From the NCBI GenBank assembly GCA_937995505.1, contig CALKJV010000142.1:1-5871 (forward strand): a stretch of 5,871 nt of DNA, written 5' to 3'. The translations under genes and the position numbers were made by a program. How positions within the stretch are numbered: position 1 is the first letter of the stretch; each line of letters starts with the position of its first letter. Shown here one piece after another: positions 1 through 5,871 of this stretch. The notes beneath the pieces were generated by a model. The model did not search any database. It was not told the DNA's origin and saw nothing but the letters and a program-made list of their open reading frames with translations. This DNA comes from an uncultured Bacteroidia bacterium (GTDB lineage Bacteria; Bacteroidota; Bacteroidia; SpSt-205).

Positions 1-2583
1 GAGGCGCTCTTCCTGCTCCACTTGCGGGGTGAGGTCGAAGCTCACAGCGATAAACTTCACCAGGCGGCCCCGAGTATCCACCACTGGCGTGATAGCTGAA
101 CTGACCCAGTAGAGGGAGCCGTCTTTGCGGCGGTTACAGAGGATACCTTTCCAGACTCGTTTCTCTAGGAGGGTGGCCCACATCTGTCGGAAAAACGCCT
201 CGTCGTGCCTATCTGAACGAAGCACGGCGTGGGTCTGCCCCAGCAGCTCTTCTCGGGTGTAACCCGATATGCGGCAGAAAGCTTCGTTGACGAAGGTGAT
301 GCGGCCTTCGGGGTCAGTCTCTGCGACGATGGCCGCATTGTGCACAGCGCTGATCTGCCCCCGCAATTCTACCTGCGTTTTGCGCATCTCCTCCTGGGCG
401 GCCTGAAGCTGCTGCGTATAGAGACGAAGCTCCTGCTGCTGCTTCTGGGATAGCTCTAAGGCGGCCCGCAACTCCTCCTCTTGCCGCTTCTGGGCCGTGA
501 TATCAAAGCTTACGCTGATGTACTTGATGACTTTGCCTTCGGGGCTCAGCACGGGCGTGATGGTGAGCAGAACCCACAAATACTGCCCGTCTTTGGTGCG
601 GTTTCGTACTTCGCCGCGCCAGACTTGCCCTTGTGAGATCGAGCGCCACATTTCTTCAAAGACCTCATCACTTTGGTGACCGGATTTGAGGATGCGGTGG
701 TTTTGGCCGAGAACCTCTTCCGCGCGGTAGCCGTAAGTTTGGAGGAAAAGCTCATTGACTCGGATGATGCGGCCTTGCAGGTCGGTTTCAGAGACGATAG
801 CGGCATTCCCTACGGCGGCGATTTGGCCGCGCAGCTCGGTCTGTGTAGCCAGCAGCTCTTCGCTAAAGGCCTGTAAGCGCTGGTTGGCCTCTCGCAGCTT
901 CTCTTCTTGGGCTAAAGCCTGGTCCAGGAGGTGACGCAGCTCCTCTTCTTGGGCTTTTTGCCGAGTGATGTCAAAGCAAATACCGATGAAGCTACTCGTA
1001 TCAGCCCCCTCTAGCGGAGCGAAAGTCGCCTGCAGCCACAGCACCTCCCCAAAAGTAGTCGTAAGGGGGAGGCTGCCTTGCCAGACCTGTCGGGCTGCGA
1101 GCGACTCCCCGAGTTCCTTAGCTAGCTGTGTGTCAGAGACGAGTCGTAAAAGGGTATCTGCCTGCAGCCGACTCAATGTAAAACCCCCTGAGGCCAGAAA
1201 AGCTTCATTGGCATACAGGATGTGCCCTTCTGCGTCTACTTCCACGACGAGGGCGGCCCGCCGGATGGCGCTCAGTTGGCTGGCCAACTGGGTCTGAGAC
1301 TCTATGAGCTTTTGCTGGGCTGCTTCCATGAGCTCTGCGCTACGCAATAGCTGATCTTGTTTCTCTTCTAAGGCTTTACGTAGCGCCTGCTCTTCGGAAA
1401 GTAAAGCCGCAAGCTTTTCGCGAGAGACGAAATTGGCTAAAGCGGCACCGATATGTTCGGCAATCTTTTCCAAAAAAGGTTCGGCGGCGGGGGAAAAAGC
1501 TTCCAGCGCTGCTATCTCTACCACGCCGTAGGTCTCTTCCTGGAAAATGAGGGGCACGAGGAGGAGGGTATGGGGGTTGGCTTCGCCGAGGCCAGAGCGC
1601 AAGCGCAGATAGCCAGGCGGCACGGGATGTACCCGCAAGAGTCGCTTTTCGACTGCGGCTTGGCCGATAAAGCCTTCTCCGAACCGAAACTGCCGCTGCG
1701 CAGCCTGTGATAGGTCATACGCATACGTGCCCGCTAAGACAAAAACAGCGTCTTGCCGCACGAAAAGCGCCCCCATATGCGCCTGCAAGCTGCGACACAG
1801 GAGGGATATGGTCCGTTCGGCAAGCTGGGGGATGGTTTGGGATTCTTTGAGGATCTCGCTGAAAGCCGCCAGGCTCTGCACGGTAAGGGCCTGCTGCGAC
1901 TCTTGGGTCCAGCGCTGCAGGAGAGTTTCCCGCAGCTTGTAGAGAAGATCTAAGTCGGGATGAGCGCTTGCAGCGGGCAGCTCAAAGTCGGTACGCTGGG
2001 CAATGAGGTTTTGGAGAACTTTCTCGGTAGTGGTCCAGAGCGTATGCAGAGGCTGGAGGAGGGGTTTTTCGGCTTCGGGGAGGTCGGCCTGCCAATCGCC
2101 GCGAGTCCATCGGCGCAGCAGAAGGCGCAGGGTTTGGAGCTGCCCAGAGGTGCGGCGCTGGTCCGCTAAAAGCGACAGTCCCCCCCATACGCCTAAGAGC
2201 AGCACGGCTAGCGTAAGCCCTAAGGTCCACAGGATTTGGGTACGGCGGTGTTTCTCCTCTAAGGCAAGGAGGTTTTTTTGGAGGCGACGCTCTACGCGCT
2301 CCAAGGTAGTGCGCAGCTGCTGCCGGTCTGCCTCCGTATCAATACCCTCGGCTGATCGGCGAAGGAGAGTTTCTAAGGTGGGCCCTTCGGGGGTGTCGCG
2401 GAGGCTTTGTAGGAGAGACTCGCTGGGGGGTTCTGCGGTAGCAAGGGCCTGCCACAGCTGGCTTAAGGCATGAAGCTGCTGGAGGGTTTGCTGGCGGGCA
2501 AGCTGCTGCCCCGGCCGAATGCCCCACTCATACACGGCGAGCCCTATTAGCCATACTACCGCTGCCGCTATCAGCCCCCTCAT
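1..2583 (-). CDS. Membrane-anchored GAF / triple-PAS sensor protein (3' end beyond window; output domain not visible)
   Basis: This is an open frame of 861 codons with no stop before the left edge, so the C-terminus is missing. The start ATG overlaps the stop of the SPOR gene. Visible order: hydrophobic anchor (about residues 3-18); an extracytoplasmic, mostly helical segment of about 95 residues; a second membrane helix (117-140, rich in Leu/Val/Gly); a HAMP-like linker (about 141-195, with RGDW at 161-164); a GAF domain (about 236-386, with GEGFIGQA at 302-309 and a 'LLLVPLIF...YGVVEIA' core at 340-358); then three coiled-coil plus PAS units with PAS domains at about 438-540, 588-694 and 744-850. 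PAS2 and PAS3 carry the N-E-x-F, VW(R/K)G, NRxKDG and ITPV...SFD(I/L)T signatures; PAS1 is divergent. By family knowledge it senses ligands or redox state at the inner membrane and in the cytoplasm. Output could be a histidine kinase, a SpoIIE-type phosphatase, further PAS domains, or none; the visible part has no H-box, ATPase or GGDEF motif. Sensor identity is strong, signal and output unknown. Confidence 0.9.
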   Translation of the reverse strand, partial: MRGLIAAAVVWLIGLAVYEWGIRPGQQLARQQTLQQLHALSQLWQALATAEPPSESLLQSLRDTPEGPTLETLLRRSAEGIDTEADRQQLRTTLERVERRLQKNLLALEEKHRRTQILWTLGLTLAVLLLGVWGGLSLLADQRRTSGQLQTLRLLLRRWTRGDWQADLPEAEKPLLQPLHTLWTTTEKVLQNLIAQRTDFELPAASAHPDLDLLYKLRETLLQRWTQESQQALTVQSLAAFSEILKESQTIPQLAERTISLLCRSLQAHMGALFVRQDAVFVLAGTYAYDLSQAAQRQFRFGEGFIGQAAVEKRLLRVHPVPPGYLRLRSGLGEANPHTLLLVPLIFQEETYGVVEIAALEAFSPAAEPFLEKIAEHIGAALANFVSREKLAALLSEEQALRKALEEKQDQLLRSAELMEAAQQKLIESQTQLASQLSAIRRAALVVEVDAEGHILYANEAFLASGGFTLSRLQADTLLRLVSDTQLAKELGESLAARQVWQGSLPLTTTFGEVLWLQATFAPLEGADTSSFIGICFDITRQKAQEEELRHLLDQALAQEEKLREANQRLQAFSEELLATQTELRGQIAAVGNAAIVSETDLQGRIIRVNELFLQTYGYRAEEVLGQNHRILKSGHQSDEVFEEMWRSISQGQVWRGEVRNRTKDGQYLWVLLTITPVLSPEGKVIKYISVSFDITAQKRQEEELRAALELSQKQQQELRLYTQQLQAAQEEMRKTQVELRGQISAVHNAAIVAETDPEGRITFVNEAFCRISGYTREELLGQTHAVLRSDRHDEAFFRQMWATLLEKRVWKGILCNRRKDGSLYWVSSAITPVVDTRGRLVKFIAVSFDLTPQVEQEERL
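34..840 (-). repeat. Tandem repeat of linker plus PAS module inside the sensor gene
   Basis: Two consecutive modules, residues 582-694 (bases 840-502) and 738-850 (bases 372-34), align almost without gaps. Each starts with an ELRGQI(A/S)AV linker end, followed by NAAIV(S/A)ETD, and ends with SFD(I/L)T. By eye about half the residues are identical. A weaker third copy, PAS1 at bases 1278-964, has the related linker end 'QTQLASQLSAI'. The pattern suggests growth of the gene by intragenic duplication of a coiled-coil/PAS unit, followed by divergence. It is seen at the protein level; the DNA copies are clearly diverged. Confidence 0.8.
2580..2583 (-). other. ATGA start/stop overlap (SPOR gene / sensor gene)
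   Basis: The TGA stop of the SPOR gene (2582-2580) and the ATG of the sensor gene (2583-2581) share bases as ATGA on the minus strand. No clear purine-rich Shine-Dalgarno sequence precedes it. Such overlaps usually imply translation of the second gene by terminating and re-initiating ribosomes, so the SPOR protein and the sensor are probably made in linked amounts. Confidence 0.85.
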
Positions 2584-3029
2584 CGCCGCAAAATTTGATC
2601 TGGCACGACAAAAGCCGCTGGAAACTCGCGTCTATGCTGCTCTAACCACTGCTCTGCGGCCCGCCGATCTACAAAGTCCCCCACGCGCACTTTATATGCA
2701 GGCACCTCGTACAGACGATATACCGGCATCTCAGGGAAGTTTTCCATAAGGTAGATACGCATGGAGTCGGCAAGAAGGCGATTGGGGGTGGCGATTACTT
2801 GCACTCGGTAGCCAGGTAGCGTGGTGGTGGTGCGGTGGGATTCTAAGATTCGTTCGTAAAGGGCTTGGAGGGTTGGGCTCAAGCGCCACTCCACCTGAAA
2901 CGAAGCTGCATCGCGTAGGCGAGGGCGCTCTGCGGATACTAGGGGCTCCGAGCGGTATTGAGGCCGGAAAGCCTCCCACGCTTCCTGCGCCCAAACCCCA
3001 CCTAATAAGAGTAGCCAGTAGGCCCTCAT
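2580..3029 (-). CDS. Small exported SPOR-domain protein
   Basis: The protein has 149 residues. Residues 1-14 form a signal peptide with a Leu-rich core and a likely cleavage after VWA, just before QEA; there is no lipobox cysteine, so a soluble periplasmic or loosely envelope-bound protein is expected. After a variable stretch, residues about 42-66 form a short helical segment. Residues about 73-146 match the SPOR fold in its Bacteroidota form: GYRVQV at 73-78, then FPEMPVYRLYEVPAYKVRVGDF (98-119) and the closing FPAAFVVPDQI. SPOR domains are known to bind glycan strands lacking peptide stems, often at division sites; peptidoglycan binding here is inferred from the family. No enzyme domain is present, so it may be an adaptor. 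It overlaps deoC upstream and the sensor gene downstream by ATGA junctions. Domain call is firm, cellular role is unknown. Confidence 0.9.
   Translation of the reverse strand: MRAYWLLLLGGVWAQEAWEAFRPQYRSEPLVSAERPRLRDAASFQVEWRLSPTLQALYERILESHRTTTTLPGYRVQVIATPNRLLADSMRIYLMENFPEMPVYRLYEVPAYKVRVGDFVDRRAAEQWLEQHRREFPAAFVVPDQILRR
3026..3029 (-). other. ATGA start/stop overlap (deoC / SPOR gene)
   Basis: The TGA stop of deoC (3028-3026) and the ATG of the SPOR gene (3029-3027) share bases as ATGA on the minus strand. The signal peptide beginning exactly at this ATG supports the start. Translational coupling of the two genes is inferred. Confidence 0.85.
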
Positions 3030-3658
3030 AGGGCTGTAGAAGTACCAATCCGACTTGCGCCCGCTTCTAAGAAAGCACGGGCTTGCTCGACCGTGCGGAT
3101 CCCTCCGGAGGCCTTCACCTGTACGTGCGGCGGTAGCGCCTCCCGAATAAGCCGCACCGTCTCCAGCTCAGCTCCCTTCGGCGCAAAACCCGTAGAAGTC
3201 TTCACGAAATCCGCTCCCACCTCTGCACACAGCCGAGAAAGCTCCACAATTTGCGCCTCAGAGAGGTACGCTGTCTCCAGGATGACCTTTAGCAAAGCTC
3301 CCTGCGCATGCGCCAGCTCTACCAGCTCACGAAGCTCAGCCCGCACATATTCCAGTTCGCCAGAAAAATAGGCAGCGAGGTTGACCACGCAATCTAACTC
3401 TTGAGCGCCCATTTGTAAGGCCAGGCGAGCTTCTTGCTTTTTGACTTCGGTCAGGTGCATGCCGTGCGGGAAACCCACCACGGTCGCTACGCGTACAACG
3501 GAGCCTTCTACGGCCTGGCGGGCGTCCGAGACATAATACGGAGGTACGCATACCGCCGCATAACCCCGCTCAAGGGCCGTCTGGCAGAGCTGGTGAACCT
3601 CTGCCCTTTGACAGCCTGGCCGCAAAAGAGTGTAATCTACATAGGGGGCGATATTCAT
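3026..3658 (-). CDS. deoC: Deoxyribose-phosphate aldolase (DERA)
   Basis: This class I aldolase cleaves 2-deoxy-D-ribose 5-phosphate to glyceraldehyde 3-phosphate and acetaldehyde in cytoplasmic deoxynucleoside catabolism. The protein is 210 residues from the chosen start and has the DERA order: VDYTLLRPG near the N-terminus (7-15), VCVPPYYV (36-43), VVGFPHG (60-66), ELDCVVN with the conserved Asp89, LKVILET (123-129), the Schiff-base lysine Lys153 in DFVKTSTGF, Lys182 in VKASGGIR, and the phosphate-site end RIGTS (203-207). The frame is open 20 codons further up to an ATG at 3718, but that stretch overlaps the dehydrogenase gene and is unlike the family; the internal ATG 4 bp after the dehydrogenase stop, preceded by GAGG, is preferred. 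Odd point: the protein stops three residues after RIGTS, so the usual C-terminal tail is absent. Catalytic residues look intact. Confidence 0.93.
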   Translation of the reverse strand: MNIAPYVDYTLLRPGCQRAEVHQLCQTALERGYAAVCVPPYYVSDARQAVEGSVVRVATVVGFPHGMHLTEVKKQEARLALQMGAQELDCVVNLAAYFSGELEYVRAELRELVELAHAQGALLKVILETAYLSEAQIVELSRLCAEVGADFVKTSTGFAPKGAELETVRLIREALPPHVQVKASGGIRTVEQARAFLEAGASRIGTSTAL

Positions 3659-3662
3659 AGCC

Positions 3663-4586
3663 TCAGGAGCGGAGGGGGACCGATTGCCACATGGCCTCAC
3701 ACAGCGCAGGCAGGTCATACTGAGGCTGCCAGCCCCAATCTCGCCGCGCAGGGGTATCTTCTATGCTCTCGGGCCAGGAGCGCGCCAGCTCCTGCCGAAA
3801 GTCCGGCACATACGCACAGCGGAAAGTAGGCAGCTTTTTACGGATCTCGGCCTCTAATTGTGCAGGAGAGAAACTCAAGCCTTGGATATTGTACGAGCTA
3901 CGCACGGTTATTCGCTCGGCTGGCGCCTCCATAAGCTGGAGGATAGCTCGCACCGCATCGTCAATGTAGAGCATAGGTAAAGTAGTATCCGATTCCAAAT
4001 ATACGGTATAAGTGCCTTTTTCGGCGGCAGCGTAGAACATATGTACGGCGAAATCTGTCGTACCGCCACTCGGGAGATGGCCAGGCCCTACCACCCCGGG
4101 GAAGCGCACACTACGCACATCTAACCCATATCTGCGGAAAAAATACTCGGCAAGCCTTTCGCCAGCGAGCTTAGCGATACCATAGAGGCCTGTCGGATCC
4201 ATAGGCGGGTATTGGGGGGTATGATGCTTCGGCGTGTGAGGACCAAATGCGGCAATGGAGCTGGGCCAGAAAACCCGTTCTACGCGGGCTTCTAGGCAAA
4301 GCTCAAAGACACTCCATGTCGCAGCGAAATTTACTTCCCAGCCTAAGCGAGGCTGCTCTTCGGAGCGGGCAGAGAGGAAAGCGGCTAAGTGATAGACCTC
4401 TTGCGGCTTCCACTGGTGAAGGAGCTTACGCAAGGCTTCGGTATCGCGCACATCCAGGAGAACGGTATCGGTCTCGTAAGAGAGGGGACGGATGTCGGTA
4501 GCTAAGAGGGTATCGCCCCGAGCTTGCAAAGCAGGTACAAGAGCCTGCCCTATCTGTCCACCTGCGCCGATGACCAGCACCCGCAT
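3663..4586 (-). CDS. L-threonine 3-dehydrogenase, short-chain (SDR/epimerase-like) type
   Basis: The predicted reaction is NAD-dependent oxidation of L-threonine to 2-amino-3-ketobutyrate, which 2-amino-3-ketobutyrate CoA ligase (kbl) then splits to glycine and acetyl-CoA. The 307-residue protein begins directly with the Rossmann motif GAGGQIG (7-13). It has the acidic residue Asp31 after beta-2 expected for NAD preference, YHLAAFLSA (65-73), the catalytic serine region FWPSSIAAFGP (106-116), YGIAK with Tyr135 and Lys139, and the features that separate this group from general sugar epimerases: TPQYPPMDP (123-131), GGTTDFAV (174-181), LPMLYIDDA (203-211), SSYNIQGLSFSP (230-241) and PDFRQ...SWPESI (261-275) ending in a DWGW motif. 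The start lies 3 bp after the stop of the barrel gene, deoC follows after 4 bp. No kbl gene is in view. The zinc-dependent MDR-type Tdh of Escherichia coli is unrelated. An epimerase annotation is the likely generic alternative. Confidence 0.9.
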   Translation of the reverse strand: MRVLVIGAGGQIGQALVPALQARGDTLLATDIRPLSYETDTVLLDVRDTEALRKLLHQWKPQEVYHLAAFLSARSEEQPRLGWEVNFAATWSVFELCLEARVERVFWPSSIAAFGPHTPKHHTPQYPPMDPTGLYGIAKLAGERLAEYFFRRYGLDVRSVRFPGVVGPGHLPSGGTTDFAVHMFYAAAEKGTYTVYLESDTTLPMLYIDDAVRAILQLMEAPAERITVRSSYNIQGLSFSPAQLEAEIRKKLPTFRCAYVPDFRQELARSWPESIEDTPARRDWGWQPQYDLPALCEAMWQSVPLRS

Positions 4587-4589
4587 ACG

Positions 4590-5871
4590 CTAAAAGCGAA
4601 AGCCTATAGTCGTAGCTACAGTATGGGTTCGGCCTTGGATGACGACGACGGGCGCAGGCGCATAGGCAGGGTTGCGCAAGCTGTACGGTAAGTACTTCTG
4701 CGCAGCTATGCCGTACAGGTAGGCCACATCCACAAAAAACTTTTGCAAGGCATAGCCTGCCCCTAAGGCGATGAACTGCCGCTGCATGGTCAGGGTAGAG
4801 AGTTGGTTAGGGCGAGTGTAATCGGGGTAGTAGGCTCTGGCTTCGGCATTACGGACGGGGCTGTAGTAAGCGTAGCCTCCGCGCACGGCAAAGCCTGAAC
4901 CCACTTGCCATTCAATTCCTGCCCGCACATTGAAAGCCGTCTGAAACTGCTGCTCAATGAGCTCATTCTCTCGGTCGTAGCTATAGCCTGAGCTACTGAA
5001 GCCCGTCGTGCGATAATCCAGAAAATCGCCTTCCACCGCAATTGCGGCTTTCTGTGCAATGAGAAACGCTACGCCCCCCGAAACCCGATAGGGATACACA
5101 TAGCGATACTCGTACTGAAACGGCTCTGCATAGGTGGTGCGGTTGGAGCGGCCATCATCCAGCACCAATTCCATCTCTGCGTTGTACTCATCGGTAACGC
5201 GTATCCGTGAGCCCGTGATGAAGCTCAAGCCAAACCGCATGAAATCTGCAGGTTCTACCAAAACCCCGAGCGCTAAGCCCACGCCCGAGCCCGTGGAGGT
5301 GTATTTTTCTCGGAAGGTAAAAGCATCGGCAGGGGTAGTGGTATTTACGCCGTTGTAGCGATTTTCGGTGTCTATTTCGCGAAGGCGATAGGTTTTGCTG
5401 TAGTTTAGTGAGCGGATAAGGAGCGTAGCGCCGAAAAAGACCGTGTTTTGATAGGAGAAGCCTGCGCCGATACCCCAAGTATTGATTCGTCCCCGCTCTT
5501 GGGCAGCGATTTCTTGGAGGATTCCTCCCTGGGAAAAGACGCCCTGATAGCGATAGGGGCTGGTACTCACGGGGTCAATAATTCCTCGGAAGCCCAGGGG
5601 CGTACCCAAGTCAAAGTAATTTCGGTACGCCAAGGCAGCTGTACCAGAGAGGAGACTATCGGGTATGCCCTCTGCGGCTTCAGCGATGGCTTGAGAGAAG
5701 GAGTTTCGGGTATTGAAGCCCGAGGCCTCGCTATTCTGGTGAAAAAAGCCCTCTTGATTATAACCGAAGCCAAAGTTCCAGTGAGTGATATTTTTACCGC
5801 CTGTGCCATGTAGAATGAGGGCAAACTGGTTTAGTCCTAAGTGGGTGCGGCTGGCAGAACGGCTATCTAAG
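4590..5871 (-). CDS. OmpP1/FadL/TodX-type outer-membrane transport protein (5' end beyond window)
   Basis: The frame is open from the right edge to the TAG at 4592-4590, giving 426 visible residues; the signal peptide and N-terminal hatch are off the window. The sequence is a run of alternating polar/hydrophobic strands rich in Gly, Tyr and Phe, such as HWNFGFGYNQ (31-40), INTWGIGAGFSY, VFFGATLLIRSLNYS and VGLALGVLVEPADFMRFGLSF, and ends in IGFRF, the terminal aromatic signature used by the BAM machinery. SPYRYQGVFSQGG followed by INTWGIG, then FFGATLLIRSLNYSKTYR, is the pattern of Bacteroidota members of this family, often labelled hemin receptor or outer membrane protein transport protein. 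FadL relatives admit hydrophobic compounds; the substrate here cannot be read. A TTG at 5633-5631 could open a shorter frame, but the homologous pattern continues upstream without a stop, so the gene is a 5'-truncated one rather than starting there. It is the first visible gene of the run. Confidence 0.88.
   Translation of the reverse strand, partial: LDSRSASRTHLGLNQFALILHGTGGKNITHWNFGFGYNQEGFFHQNSEASGFNTRNSFSQAIAEAAEGIPDSLLSGTAALAYRNYFDLGTPLGFRGIIDPVSTSPYRYQGVFSQGGILQEIAAQERGRINTWGIGAGFSYQNTVFFGATLLIRSLNYSKTYRLREIDTENRYNGVNTTTPADAFTFREKYTSTGSGVGLALGVLVEPADFMRFGLSFITGSRIRVTDEYNAEMELVLDDGRSNRTTYAEPFQYEYRYVYPYRVSGGVAFLIAQKAAIAVEGDFLDYRTTGFSSSGYSYDRENELIEQQFQTAFNVRAGIEWQVGSGFAVRGGYAYYSPVRNAEARAYYPDYTRPNQLSTLTMQRQFIALGAGYALQKFFVDVAYLYGIAAQKYLPYSLRNPAYAPAPVVVIQGRTHTVATTIGFRF

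Noticed and set aside
2003..2473. A 156-residue plus-strand open frame opposite the sensor gene.
   Set aside because: It is very Arg/Ser-rich with no recognisable motif, and it is antisense to a well-supported sensor protein; a typical shadow frame of GC-rich coding DNA.
2731..3048. An open minus-strand frame whose start overlaps the end of deoC and reads 'YEGLLATLIRWG', loosely like the C-terminal tail of Escherichia coli DeoC (LLASLLKAL), which might suggest a frameshifted deoC end.
   Set aside because: The same bases encode the well-formed signal peptide and SPOR domain of the next gene in another frame. The likeness is short and Leu-rich, so chance is the simpler explanation.
3659..3718. 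A 20-codon N-terminal extension of deoC beginning at an upstream ATG.
   Set aside because: It lies inside the 3' end of the dehydrogenase gene, is Cys/Arg/Pro-rich and unlike DERA N-termini. The internal ATG gives a normal family start.
3434..3829. A 131-residue plus-strand open frame across deoC and the dehydrogenase end.
   Set aside because: It spans the junction of two clearly identified minus-strand genes and has no domain-like pattern.
4588..4598. Small inverted repeat CGCT-AAA-AGCG at the junction of the barrel and dehydrogenase genes, considered as a terminator.
   Set aside because: The stem is only 4 bp, there is no T-run, and it lies across the stop codon and the 3-bp gap of tightly packed genes.
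5448..5813. A 121-residue plus-strand open frame near the right edge.
   Set aside because: It is antisense to the barrel gene, whose strand pattern continues uninterrupted through this region to the window edge.

Overview
The window is a densely packed stretch of bacterial chromosome in which every recognisable gene lies on the minus strand. From the gene types I infer a member of the Bacteroidota or a close FCB-group relative. The evidence is an OmpP1/FadL-type barrel of the Bacteroidota style, a short-chain (SDR-type) L-threonine dehydrogenase, a small exported SPOR-domain protein, and a membrane sensor whose PAS domains are joined by 'QEEELR...QEEM' type coiled-coil linkers. Junctions show little or no Shine-Dalgarno sequence, which also fits. 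The DNA appears GC-rich (well above 50 %). The species cannot be named from the sequence alone.

Layout in the direction of transcription, from right to left: (1) the 3' 426 codons of an outer-membrane beta-barrel transport protein, entering from the right edge; (2) an SDR-type L-threonine 3-dehydrogenase; (3) deoxyribose-phosphate aldolase (deoC); (4) a small secreted SPOR-domain protein; (5) a large membrane-anchored GAF and triple-PAS sensor that runs off the left edge with its output end missing. The gaps are 3 bp, 4 bp, a 4-bp ATGA overlap and another ATGA overlap. There is therefore no intergenic region longer than 4 bp, no room for an internal terminator, and any main promoter lies outside the window to the right.

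The five genes look like one transcription unit with translational coupling at least at the last two junctions. Functionally they are mixed: uptake across the outer membrane, threonine catabolism, deoxynucleoside catabolism, a cell-envelope (peptidoglycan-binding type) protein and a multi-input sensor. No single pathway obviously unites them, and the packing may reflect genome streamlining rather than a dedicated system. No RNA genes, mobile elements, CRISPR arrays or phage genes were seen. The most open question is the output of the sensor and whether its pairing with the SPOR protein is conserved.
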